This document shows, in pieces, positions 1 through 6,349 of a stretch of DNA of 10,877 nucleotides. The DNA comes from Prevotella sp. UBA2755. Its GTDB lineage: Bacteria; Bacteroidota; Bacteroidia; Bacteroidales; Bacteroidaceae. The stretch spans positions 1-10,877 of the forward strand of contig DEJF01000001.1 of NCBI GenBank assembly GCA_002353225.1, read 5' to 3'. The notes beneath the pieces are model-generated. The model had not been told where the DNA came from, searched no databases, and saw only the letters and a program-made list of their open reading frames with translations. The stretch's first letter is position 1. Each line of letters starts with the position of its first letter. A program made the position numbers and the translations under genes.

Positions 1-2
1 TC

Positions 3-800
3 TATTTATTGGTTTTGGCTTTGATGCCAATGTGTTTTACTGCTTGTGGTGGTGATGATGATAGTGGTTCGTCAGGACCAGGCAGTAACGATATTGTGGG
101 AACTTGGCAACTGATACGTAGCGAAGGATGGGAAGGTTCGTCTGACAATTCCTACGATGAAACCTATGGCGATACTGGTCCTATCATTATTTTCAATGCA
201 GATGGAACTTATGCTTCTGGTGATAAACAAGGGAATTACACCTATGGTAATGGTGTCCTGACAATGGGTAATGCTACCATGAAGGCAACGGTCTCCGGGG
301 ATATACTGGTGATAGAGTCTTCTACAAAAACACGTTATGAGAAGAGTACGTTAAGGAGGGTTCGTCCTTCGTCAGGTTCCTCTGGCACGGACGATCCAAA
401 TCCTAACCCTGATGCTAATGTTGCAAATCTGGTAGGTCTTTGGGAGATGATACACATCAAAGGCTGGTCGGTTCTTGATGACGGTACAAAAAAGGATTTC
501 GACATGGATGTTAATCCCTCTACTTTAAAGAAAGTTGAAGAGTTAGACGTTTGTGATTATGTCCGTTATCGCTTTACCGCCGACTATAAGTTTACTTGTT
601 ATGGTTATGCCAATGGCAACTGGGTTGAAGATAACGCAACGACCTATAAATATAGTGGTGAAACCTTGACACTTGAGAACTATAATCCCAAACTGGTTGA
701 AACACTTACTGTCGTCAGTGTGACGAAAGATCGTCTTGTCCTTTACGATCCAGGAGAAGGGGACTATGAACTTACCGTGACGATGAAAAGGGTAGAGTAG
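3..800 (+). CDS. Lipoprotein with two lipocalin-like domains (5' end cut off by the window)
   Basis: The reading frame is open to the left edge, so the true start, probably only a few codons further up, lies outside the window. The visible start is a hydrophobic signal-peptide core followed by the lipobox F-T-A-C (Cys codon at 45-47) and then GGDDDSGSSG. That is a type II signal peptide, so the product should be lipidated. The acidic residues just after the Cys resemble the export signals that send Bacteroidetes lipoproteins to the cell surface (inference). The mature part has two similar modules, one starting IVGTWQLIRSEGW and one LVGLWEMIHIKGW, joined by a Gly/Ser/Pro/Asp linker at about 360-420. 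Both have the G-x-W opening and the short beta-strand pattern with a GTY or GNW turn seen in bacterial lipocalin-like (DUF-type) domains. The ligand is unknown. The stop is TAG at 798-800, with a terminator 31 bp further on. The lipoprotein call is firm; the fold is likely. Confidence 0.82.
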   Translation, partial: YLLVLALMPMCFTACGGDDDSGSSGPGSNDIVGTWQLIRSEGWEGSSDNSYDETYGDTGPIIIFNADGTYASGDKQGNYTYGNGVLTMGNATMKATVSGDILVIESSTKTRYEKSTLRRVRPSSGSSGTDDPNPNPDANVANLVGLWEMIHIKGWSVLDDGTKKDFDMDVNPSTLKKVEELDVCDYVRYRFTADYKFTCYGYANGNWVEDNATTYKYSGETLTLENYNPKLVETLTVVSVTKDRLVLYDPGEGDYELTVTMKRVE

Positions 801-831
801 AGCAGCCTTGTTTGGCTCCAGTTGATACAAG

Positions 832-865
832 TGCCACCGTTCTTAGAAGAGCGGTGGCATTTTTT
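832..865 (+). terminator. Intrinsic terminator of the lipoprotein gene
   Basis: A perfect 8-bp GC-rich stem (TGCCACCG at 832-839 with CGGTGGCA at 852-859) has a 12-nt loop and is followed directly by six T residues (860-865). It lies 31 bp after the lipoprotein stop codon. This is a standard Rho-independent terminator. Confidence 0.85.
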
Positions 866-1262
866 GGGAAGCGATGGGTCAGAATGATTCACTTTGACAA
901 GCGATGTCGTTGATGACACGATGATTCTTCACCTATGTAGAATCATATTCTTTTTTGCAACTTACTGGGATTCATTCTCATATCCCAAAAAGCAGCAATG
1001 CGTAGAGTATTCCGAAGATCCGAATGACAAATATACTACATGTGATTTTGAAAATCGCAAAATATCTGCAAATCTGCAAATAATTCGTGTAAGTGAGTGG
1101 GTAACTGGTGGTTACGGATTTGCAGATTCTATGGCAGATTTGCAGATTTCTGTCCAAAAGTCTGCTTTTTTAAGATTAAAGCGCCGTTTTTGTATCGTCA
1201 TACAAGCAGGCAGGACCGCCTGAACCCGTATTCCAGAACTCCCTTTGGATATAGTTAATGAG
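866..1262. other. Non-coding stretch with hairpins, no credible gene
   Basis: No gene is supported here. The only long open frame (894-1223, 109 codons) would begin with TTG, has no recognisable motif, and runs straight through the large inverted repeat at 1064-1147. A perfect 8-bp AT-rich inverted repeat (ATGATTCT at 921-928, AGAATCAT at 939-946) is followed by a T-rich tract (951-956) and could be a weak second terminator. A shorter hairpin, CAGGC (1207-1211) with GCCTG (1218-1222), lies near the right end. Base composition is more AT-rich than in the flanking genes. The stretch could be a decayed gene or mobile-element remnant; nothing seen decides this. Confidence 0.5.
1064..1147. repeat. 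Large inverted repeat built from ATCTGCAA units (cruciform potential)
   Basis: The 14-bp arm ATCTGCAAATCTGC (1064-1077) is the exact reverse complement of GCAGATTTGCAGAT (1134-1147). A second nested pair overlaps it: AATCTGCAAAT (1071-1081) with ATTTGCAGATT (1118-1128). At the centre, GTAAC (1101-1105) pairs with GTTAC (1111-1115). Left and right halves therefore hold two and three copies of the same short word in opposite orientation. This could be a cruciform, an RNA hairpin or an array of binding sites. No TAnnTTTG promoter element is visible between the arms on either strand, so a phase-variable promoter is not supported. Confidence 0.7.
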
Positions 1263-1392
1263 TAGTCCGAATGGAGTAAAAAGGCGGTTCCAACGGAGGA
1301 AACCGATGGTTTCCAGTAAGGAAACTACAGGTTTCTCGGTAGGAACCTAACGGTTGCCCACGGGGTTTACTGTGATCCCAGGCATCGGACTA
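1263..1392. ncRNA. Candidate structured RNA or structured repeat, multi-branched fold
   Basis: A consistent nested set of stems can be read directly. TAGTCCGA (1263-1270) pairs with TCGGACTA (1385-1392). Inside it, TGG (1272-1274) can pair with CCA (1378-1380), AGTAAA (1275-1280) with TTTACT (1366-1371), GGC (1283-1285) with GCC (1356-1358), and GGTTCC (1286-1291) with GGAACC (1342-1347). The innermost loop carries two hairpins: GGAAACC (1298-1304) with GGTTTCC (1308-1314), and GAAAC (1321-1325) with GTTTC (1331-1335). No long open frame explains this. I recognise no Rfam family in it; the conserved cores of RNase P, SRP RNA and tmRNA are absent. No promoter is visible, so transcription and strand are unproven, and it could instead be a palindromic repeat element. 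Confidence 0.4.
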
Positions 1393-1400
1393 AACGAAAA

Positions 1401-1438
1401 GGGTAAGGTGATGGCGTTCATCGCCTGCTTGGGTAAGG
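1401..1438. repeat. Hairpin between two GGGTAAGG direct repeats
   Basis: GGGTAAGG occurs at 1401-1408 and again at 1431-1438, 30 bp apart. Between them GGTGATG (1407-1413) can pair with CATCGCC (1419-1425), with one G-U pair and the loop GCGTT. It directly follows the multi-branched fold and precedes the terminator-like hairpin at 1470-1521, so it may belong to the same transcript. Function unknown. Confidence 0.4.
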
Positions 1439-1469
1439 GGATAAGAGGAGGATAATACAGTCTTATAAG

Positions 1470-1521
1470 CGGTTCTCAAAAGTTTTCAAAGTGGAGATGC
1501 ACACAAAAGAGAACCGTTTTT
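1470..1521 (+). terminator. Terminator-like hairpin ending the structured non-coding region
   Basis: CGGTTCTC (1470-1477) pairs perfectly with GAGAACCG (1509-1516), followed by five T residues (1517-1521). The 31-nt loop is long for an intrinsic terminator, and the loop can fold further (TCTC with GAGA). It cannot serve the downstream gene, whose promoter begins right after it. It would end a transcript arriving from the left, which is the best hint that the region at 1263-1440 is transcribed on the + strand. Confidence 0.5.
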
Positions 1522-1553
1522 CTTGCATACTAACTAAATTTGTCTTACCTTTG
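1522..1553 (+). promoter_or_regulatory. Bacteroidetes-type promoter of the secreted Met-rich protein gene
   Basis: The -7 element TACCTTTG (1546-1553, followed by C) matches TAnnTTTG exactly. A -33 element CTTG (1522-1525) lies 20 nt upstream, the expected spacing. Transcription should begin near 1558-1561, giving a leader of roughly 45 nt before the ATG at 1605. Confidence 0.75.
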
Positions 1554-1604
1554 CCGGTGAGAAATGAAAACCTCGACCTATAACATTATTAATATAATAG
1601 AAGA

Positions 1605-2501
1605 ATGAAGAAATTTTTTATCCTTAGTGTGATGCTGACAGCAGCGATGGCTGCAAGTGCTCAAATGAAGATCGCCCCCAAGATGGAGAAGGGGATGACG
1701 AAAGTGTATAACGTTGTTGCCACCACGGCTGTCCCTGGACAGAAGGAGGTGAATATCACTACTGATCAGAAGATGACAGTGACAGAGGCTACTGCCGATG
1801 GTTATGTAGTGGACATTGAGACTACCGCGTTTAAGTCTGATGCTACCCCTGACAATATCGCCGGACAACTGCTGAGTGGTGCTGCTGAGATGATGACGAA
1901 CCTCAATGTGCGTGTTGCCACCAATAAGGATGGTAAACCAGAGAAGATTGTCAACTATGATGAGTTGAAGCCGAGAATCGACAAGATGGCTGACCAGTTG
2001 GTGGAGAAGTTATATAAGGCTGTTCCCCAATTGTCACAGATGCTCCCCAAGGAGCCTTTGAAGCAGCAGTTGATGGAAGGTGTCACGGAAGAGAAGATAC
2101 TGCAGGGCTTCCAGAATGCTACCAGTGTGATGGCTCTGAACGGCAAGACTGTGATGACAGGTGCTCAGGAAGACTATGTCAACGAGCAGGATATGAAGAT
2201 GAAACGCATGTATTTCGTCAATGGCAAGAATATCGTGACTAACTCGTCAATGAATATGAGCAATGACGAACTGAAAGCGCTCATCATTGCTCAAGTGGAG
2301 AAGGCAGCACCCGATCAGGCTGATATGATCAAGCAGAACATTGACACGCTGATGAAAAGCGGGATGCTGAAGATGGATATGAAGGAGACCGCTACTTACG
2401 ACTTACAGGATGACGGCTGGGTGAAGTCTGTTACTGTCGACACAACGGTGGAGACGATGGGGCAGACCATGAAAACACACTCTGTCACTACCTGTAAGTA
2501 A
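1605..2501 (+). CDS. Secreted (periplasmic) Met-rich protein of unknown function
   Basis: The 298-residue product begins with a clear signal peptide: KK, a hydrophobic core (FFILSVMLTAAMAASA), and likely cleavage after ASA before Gln. No Cys follows, so it should be a soluble periplasmic or secreted protein. The mature part alternates predicted beta strands (about residues 30-110 and 200-295) with a helical middle (about 125-185) rich in Lys, Glu and Leu. About 26 of 298 residues are Met, which is high, and the only Cys is next to last. The ending, with the pattern TATYDLQDDGWVKSV, recalls DUF6263-like Bacteroidetes proteins, but that is from memory and weak. It has its own promoter and no operon partner. 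It ends 7 bp from the convergent porin gene with no terminator between. The start is set by the signal peptide and a suitably placed promoter. I do not recognise a function. Confidence 0.85.
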   Translation: MKKFFILSVMLTAAMAASAQMKIAPKMEKGMTKVYNVVATTAVPGQKEVNITTDQKMTVTEATADGYVVDIETTAFKSDATPDNIAGQLLSGAAEMMTNLNVRVATNKDGKPEKIVNYDELKPRIDKMADQLVEKLYKAVPQLSQMLPKEPLKQQLMEGVTEEKILQGFQNATSVMALNGKTVMTGAQEDYVNEQDMKMKRMYFVNGKNIVTNSSMNMSNDELKALIIAQVEKAAPDQADMIKQNIDTLMKSGMLKMDMKETATYDLQDDGWVKSVTVDTTVETMGQTMKTHSVTTCK

Positions 2502-2508
2502 GCGTCCC

Positions 2509-3888
2509 TTAGAAGTCTACCTGTACTCCTACACCAAACACGCGGTTGGTGCGGGTGAAGGAATCCTTGACCTGGGGGTTGTCAGCATTCGTGCGGTCGT
2601 AGTCACCGTAGTATGTCTGGAAGTAAGCGGCCTTGACAGCCACCTTCTTGGACAACTTGTAACTGAAACCGAAACCAATGCTGTAACTGTTGACCACGAA
2701 CGACATGTCGTTGATGTACTCATCGGTATTACCATAGCGGGTAATCTGTCCACCAGCGGAGAAAGTCAGGTTCTCTGTGGTGTCCCACTCAGCACCTAAC
2801 AGAAACTCGTTGGTGTTATGTTTCAACAGGTCTTGCGACTGGTTATACCATGAGGCATCCTTGTCGAAGAAGTGGTGCCATCCTGCGTTGATGCGTACAA
2901 TGTCGATAGGACTATATTGCACACCGATAGTCAGCAGGGCAGGCATGTCCTCATTGACTTTCTCACCGTCCCTGTATTTGTTGACTGCGTCGAGCGCACT
3001 TGCCTCGTTGACGGTAGACTCGTTCTTCATGCGAATCTGCGTGCGGAACTCATACTTGGCGGCAAAGTTGAACTTGCCGATCTTATAGTCAATACCTACG
3101 ATAGGAGCAAAGCCGACACCAGCCTGGTTACACAGCAGGTTGACACCATCACCGTATTTCTGCAGGGGGGCTACCTGCTCACCATAGCCGGCGGCAGTGA
3201 CAGCCTGAAGATAACTTCCAAAGTCAATGTAGCCATTGGCAGTCTTTACCTGTATGTTACTGATCTTTGCCTTGTAAGTGGCATCACCGTAGAGCATACG
3301 GAGACCACCATAGAGGGAGAGGTTAGGTGTGACCTTGCAGGCAGCGCCGATCTGTACACCATAATAATATTGGCGTCCTTTCATATAACCGTCCATATCG
3401 TAGCCTTGTGCGCCCATAGGTGCCAGCATTGCCGCGATGTTTCCAACTACGCTCTCGAAGGAGCCCAGTCCGTCATCAAACTCACAGGCGCCGCCACCTC
3501 CAGGTACTGACAGGTTTGCCTGAAGACTCCAGTTCTCCATGTTATAGGCAATCTGAACGGAAGGGATGATAGGAGCATCGGCAACACCCTCGAAAATCTT
3601 AGTGGGGCTGTTGGCATTATTCTTGCGTCCCATCTGAAATACGGGGTTTGTCGAAGTAATCGTACGTGTCTGGTGAGCATACTGCCAGTTGATACCGAGA
3701 TGAAAGCCCTCAGGCATGAAAACAACACCGGCGGGGTTGCTATATACACCATCGAGTCCGATGGCAGCATCACGGGCGGGGTTTCTAAGGAAGTCGACAC
3801 TCTGATTGGTGTTAGTGAGGATACCGCCTGCCCAGGCGCTTCCTGTAGTCATCATGAAAACAGCACATGCTATTAAACCTTTTCTCAT
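2509..3888 (-). CDS. FadL/OmpP1/TodX-family outer membrane transport protein
   Basis: The 459-residue product has a signal peptide (MRKGLIACAVFMMTTGSAWA) cleaved before GG, and a mature N-terminus holding two N-P-A motifs (RNPARDA at about residues 36-42 and SNPAGV at about 51-56). These fit the N-terminal hatch region of the FadL family (Toluene_X). The rest is alternating amphipathic strands rich in Tyr, Gly and Asn, and the protein ends in VGVQVDF, a typical beta-barrel terminal strand with a final Phe for BAM-mediated insertion. Characterised members carry hydrophobic molecules such as long-chain fatty acids or toluene across the outer membrane; the substrate here cannot be told. Length is normal for the family. 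A promoter -7 element lies 48 nt upstream of the ATG, and a cluster of TGCA boxes stands behind it. Family assignment is confident; substrate is not. Confidence 0.88.
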   Translation of the reverse strand: MRKGLIACAVFMMTTGSAWAGGILTNTNQSVDFLRNPARDAAIGLDGVYSNPAGVVFMPEGFHLGINWQYAHQTRTITSTNPVFQMGRKNNANSPTKIFEGVADAPIIPSVQIAYNMENWSLQANLSVPGGGGACEFDDGLGSFESVVGNIAAMLAPMGAQGYDMDGYMKGRQYYYGVQIGAACKVTPNLSLYGGLRMLYGDATYKAKISNIQVKTANGYIDFGSYLQAVTAAGYGEQVAPLQKYGDGVNLLCNQAGVGFAPIVGIDYKIGKFNFAAKYEFRTQIRMKNESTVNEASALDAVNKYRDGEKVNEDMPALLTIGVQYSPIDIVRINAGWHHFFDKDASWYNQSQDLLKHNTNEFLLGAEWDTTENLTFSAGGQITRYGNTDEYINDMSFVVNSYSIGFGFSYKLSKKVAVKAAYFQTYYGDYDRTNADNPQVKDSFTRTNRVFGVGVQVDF

Positions 3889-3935
3889 TTTCTTTCTCTA
3901 TTCGTTTTTTAATTTAATTTTTCTTAAATCGGCTG

Positions 3936-3943
3936 CAAAGGTA
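3936..3943 (-). promoter_or_regulatory. -7 element of the FadL-family gene promoter
   Basis: On the minus strand this reads TACCTTTG followed by CA, an exact match to TAnnTTTG. It implies a leader of about 40 nt before the ATG at 3888. No clear TTTG stands at the -33 position, which would suit a promoter that depends on an activator; the TGCA boxes upstream are a candidate site. Confidence 0.6.
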
Positions 3944-4004
3944 TAATAAATGTTTATAGATTGTTCTGTAAACGCACACAGATTAAAGATTATTAACTAA
4001 ATAT

Positions 4005-4057
4005 TGCACATTTATTGCACAAAGTGTGCATTTTGTGCACAAAAGCGATGCACAAAA
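4005..4057. promoter_or_regulatory. Cluster of five helically spaced TGCA(C) boxes with hairpin potential
   Basis: TGCA cores begin at 4005, 4016, 4027, 4036 and 4049, giving spacings of 11, 11, 9 and 13 bp, about one DNA turn each. Most sit in TGCACA or TGTGCA. Positions 4032-4043 form the perfect 12-bp palindrome TTTGTGCACAAA. TTTTGTGCA (4031-4039) and TGCACAAAA (4049-4057) form a 9-bp inverted repeat. The cluster lies 60-120 bp upstream of the FadL-family promoter and just after the HD gene ends. It could be an operator array, a terminator for the HD gene, or both. Confidence 0.5.
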
Positions 4058-4084
4058 CGTTATTAAATGCGCAATGTGTTTTAG

Positions 4085-6136
4085 TTATTTCTCCGAAGGA
4101 TAACTGATGCGTGTATGATAGATGGTCTTCAATTTCTCGATGAGTACCGTCTTGGCATACTGGATGTCACGGAAAGTGATAGGACACTCTCGGAAGTAGC
4201 CCTCGCTGACCTGTGTGTCAATCAGACGGTTGACGAGGTCGCGGATAGCCTGCTCAGTGTATTCTGGCAGAGAGCGTGATGCTGCCTCTACCGTGTCAGC
4301 CATCATCAGGATAGCCTGTTCACGGGTGAACGGGTTAGGTCCTGGATAGGTAAACAGCAGGTCGTCAACAGGCTCATCGGGATGCTCCTTATGATATTTG
4401 ATATAGAAGAACTTCGCCTTGCCCTGTCCGTGGTGGGTAGAGATGAAGTCGCGGATCTCCTTGGGGAGGTTGTATTTGTCCGCCATCTTCTGTCCTTCCG
4501 TCACATGACTGATGATCATCTGTGCACTCTCTATTTCCGTCAGCATCTCATGAGGGTTAATGCCCGACTGGTTTTCGGTAAAATAGATAGGATTCGTCAG
4601 TTTACCGATGTCATGATAGAGGGCGCCAGTACGTACCAGTTGAGCCTCAGCCCCAATCTTATTGGCTATCTCACCAGCCAGATTAGCCACCTGAATAGAG
4701 TGGTTGAAGGTGCCAGGGGCTATCTCGCTCATCTGGCGTAACAACTGGTTATTGGTGTTAGATAACTCGATTAGCGTGATGTCGCTGGTGAAGCCGAACG
4801 CCTTCTCGATGAGGTAGAGGAGAGGATAGGCAAACAACAGGGCGACAGCATTAACAATCAGGTAGTTGTAAGTGCTATAATCTATCTTTGACAACGAGTC
4901 TGTGCGCATCCAGTCGAACGACAGGTTGACAGCCATCATGGCAATGGTGATGAAGATAGCGGTCTTGAACAACTGGGAACGTTGGGATAACTCCCTCAGA
5001 GAATTGATAGCCATCAGTCCACCCACAGTCTCGACCACGACGAATTCGAAGGAGTGTACGAGCATGACGGCACAGATAAGCACCATCGTGACATGTGCCA
5101 TGAAGGCAGTACGGGAGTCCATGAACACACGGGCGAAGATCGGTACCATAGCGTATGGCAGGATGTACACATGAATAAAGGTGTTGCGCATGAAGAGTGC
5201 CGTCAGGATGGCGAAGAGCGTGATCAGCGCATAAATCATCATGATCTTCCTCGACTTCACCAGATATTCATTGCGATACAGACTCAGGTAGAAGGTGAAG
5301 GCGAAGATAAGGATAGAGACATAGAGAATCTGTCCGAGAAGCGCGAACTGGTTTTGTGTGTCGTCCTGATGAAGTCGCTCGTTCTCTTTCATAAACGACT
5401 CCATGGTACGGTATGTCTTGTCAGTGACGATCTCGCCTCGTCCCACGATCTTCTGTCCTTTCTGTACCACACCGCTTGCCAGTGCGATACTTGACATCAG
5501 GTCATTGATGCTGGTCTCGCTTCTCTCCTTATCATAAATCAGGTTAGGTGTGATATAGTCATTTAGGTTGCATTTCTGAAGGATAGGACGCTGCAGGGCA
5601 AGAGCCTCGTCATGGAACAGTTGTTCGTAGGCAGTCTTTGCCGAATACACCTCCATGATGGAAATGCTGTTAGCCTGTTTGCCGCTGACGACACGTATCA
5701 TCCTTGCCGTGTCAGCGCGCAACTCCGAGTACTCTGTGGGTGACATGATACCCTGTTGGTACAGGCTGTGCAGACGGTTGGTGATAATCATGATGTATTC
5801 CTCTCCCAGTCCTGGAATACCTTCCGCATAGTCTTTCTTGAACTTGCTGACCATCTGAGCCTCCTTGTCTTGGTTGAACTGGTAGTAAGGCTCATAGGAT
5901 TTCATCAGACTGTCTTTCTCAGCACGGATAGCCTCGTCAGACTTATAGACGGGGAAGTCAAAGGGTGCCGTGAAGTCGGCATACTTCCATGGCTTGCCTT
6001 TCTCGATATGGAAATAACTACGATTGTCGTGGGGCATTGCCCACACAATCAGTCCGATAGACAGGATAATCAGCACGGCGCGCATCACGTAGTTACGCCA
6101 TGTCTGTTCCTCTTTAATATTGAAGTTCGTGTTCAT
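4085..6136 (-). CDS. 7TM-HD family phosphohydrolase, membrane-bound (PgpH type)
   Basis: With the start at 6136 (MNTNFNIKEEQ) the protein is 683 residues. Order of parts: a short cytoplasmic tail, a first membrane segment (about 18-34), a large extracytoplasmic domain (about 35-265) of the 7TMR-HDED kind, a block of hydrophobic helices (about 266-445), and a cytoplasmic HD domain (about 475-660). Metal-binding residues are visible: His479 in FNHSIQVA, His508-Asp509 in YHDIGK, later His residues in ISHVTEG and STHHGQG, and Asp in MMADTVEAA. In Listeria and related Firmicutes, PgpH of this architecture hydrolyses cyclic di-AMP; that activity is inferred here. A longer frame reaches back to 6253, but its extra 39 codons run through the duplicated promoter repeat and would lie upstream of the nearest promoter, so they are not coding. 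It is divergent from gltX. Confidence 0.88.
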   Translation of the reverse strand: MNTNFNIKEEQTWRNYVMRAVLIILSIGLIVWAMPHDNRSYFHIEKGKPWKYADFTAPFDFPVYKSDEAIRAEKDSLMKSYEPYYQFNQDKEAQMVSKFKKDYAEGIPGLGEEYIMIITNRLHSLYQQGIMSPTEYSELRADTARMIRVVSGKQANSISIMEVYSAKTAYEQLFHDEALALQRPILQKCNLNDYITPNLIYDKERSETSINDLMSSIALASGVVQKGQKIVGRGEIVTDKTYRTMESFMKENERLHQDDTQNQFALLGQILYVSILIFAFTFYLSLYRNEYLVKSRKIMMIYALITLFAILTALFMRNTFIHVYILPYAMVPIFARVFMDSRTAFMAHVTMVLICAVMLVHSFEFVVVETVGGLMAINSLRELSQRSQLFKTAIFITIAMMAVNLSFDWMRTDSLSKIDYSTYNYLIVNAVALLFAYPLLYLIEKAFGFTSDITLIELSNTNNQLLRQMSEIAPGTFNHSIQVANLAGEIANKIGAEAQLVRTGALYHDIGKLTNPIYFTENQSGINPHEMLTEIESAQMIISHVTEGQKMADKYNLPKEIRDFISTHHGQGKAKFFYIKYHKEHPDEPVDDLLFTYPGPNPFTREQAILMMADTVEAASRSLPEYTEQAIRDLVNRLIDTQVSEGYFRECPITFRDIQYAKTVLIEKLKTIYHTRISYPSEK

Positions 6137-6145
6137 CTCTGAATG

Positions 6146-6176
6146 CAAAGATACGATTAAGTGAGCAAAAAACCAA
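6146..6176 (-). promoter_or_regulatory. Proximal promoter of the HD phosphohydrolase gene
   Basis: On the minus strand: -33 element TTGG (6176-6173), 19-20 nt spacer, -7 element TATCTTTG (6153-6146). Only 9 nt separate the -7 element from the ATG at 6136, so the transcript should begin within a few bases of the start codon. This promoter lies inside the first copy of the 65-bp repeat. Confidence 0.7.
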
Positions 6177-6210
6177 GAAAATCTTGAGTTTTTTCGAGCG
6201 TGAGTATCTT
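6146..6210. repeat. 65-bp direct repeat, copy 1
   Basis: Identical base for base to 6223-6287; the period is 77 bp with an unrelated 12-bp spacer (6211-6222). Each copy has terminal inverted ends (AAGATAC and GTATCTT) and an internal hairpin: in this copy AAAAAAC (6167-6173) with GTTTTTT (6188-6194), and CAAGA (6174-6178) with TCTTG (6182-6186), loop AAA. Each also contains a promoter directed at the HD gene. Confidence 0.9.
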
Positions 6211-6222
6211 CGGGACCTTTCT

Positions 6223-6253
6223 CAAAGATACGATTAAGTGAGCAAAAAACCAA
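6223..6253 (-). promoter_or_regulatory. Distal, duplicated promoter of the HD phosphohydrolase gene
   Basis: The second repeat copy carries the same -33 (TTGG, 6253-6250) and -7 (TATCTTTG, 6230-6223) elements. A transcript from here would have a leader of about 80 nt that includes the first copy and its hairpin. Confidence 0.55.
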
Positions 6254-6287
6254 GAAAATCTTGAGTTTTTTCGAGCGTGAGTATCTT
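6223..6287. repeat. 65-bp direct repeat, copy 2
   Basis: Exact second copy of 6146-6210. A third, broken copy begins one period further on: CAAAGATGCGG at 6300-6310 resembles the repeat start CAAAGATACGA, then the match is lost. This gives about 2.1 units in tandem. Confidence 0.9.
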
Positions 6288-6349
6288 AGAAACTCGTTTC
6301 AAAGATGCGGAAAATAACAGAAAATGTCTTATATATCAAAAAAAATGTG

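Noticed and set aside
1064..1147. Phase-variable invertible promoter
   Set aside because: Inverted arms are present, but no TAnnTTTG element lies between them on either strand, and no invertase gene is nearby.
894..1223. 109-codon open frame in the non-coding stretch
   Set aside because: TTG start, no promoter or recognisable domain, unusual composition, and it crosses the inverted repeat at 1064-1147. It is best read as chance or decay.
1263..1521. Known RNA (RNase P, SRP RNA, tmRNA, riboswitch, group II intron domain V)
   Set aside because: None of the conserved core motifs of these classes could be found; only the secondary structure is suggestive.
2872..3510. 212-codon open frame antisense to the FadL-family gene
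   Set aside because: It is a shadow of a well-supported gene, with no promoter, signal peptide or domain.
5054..5494. Antisense frame within the HD gene
   Set aside because: Low-complexity charged product opposite the membrane helices of a well-supported gene.
6137..6253. N-terminal extension of the HD phosphohydrolase (39 extra codons)
   Set aside because: It runs through the duplicated promoter repeat, lies upstream of the proximal promoter, and has no relation to the family. MNTNFNIKEEQ at 6136 fits the membrane-anchor layout.
6146..6287. CRISPR array
   Set aside because: Only two repeats of 65 bp with a 12-bp spacer, no cas genes, and the repeat contains promoters.
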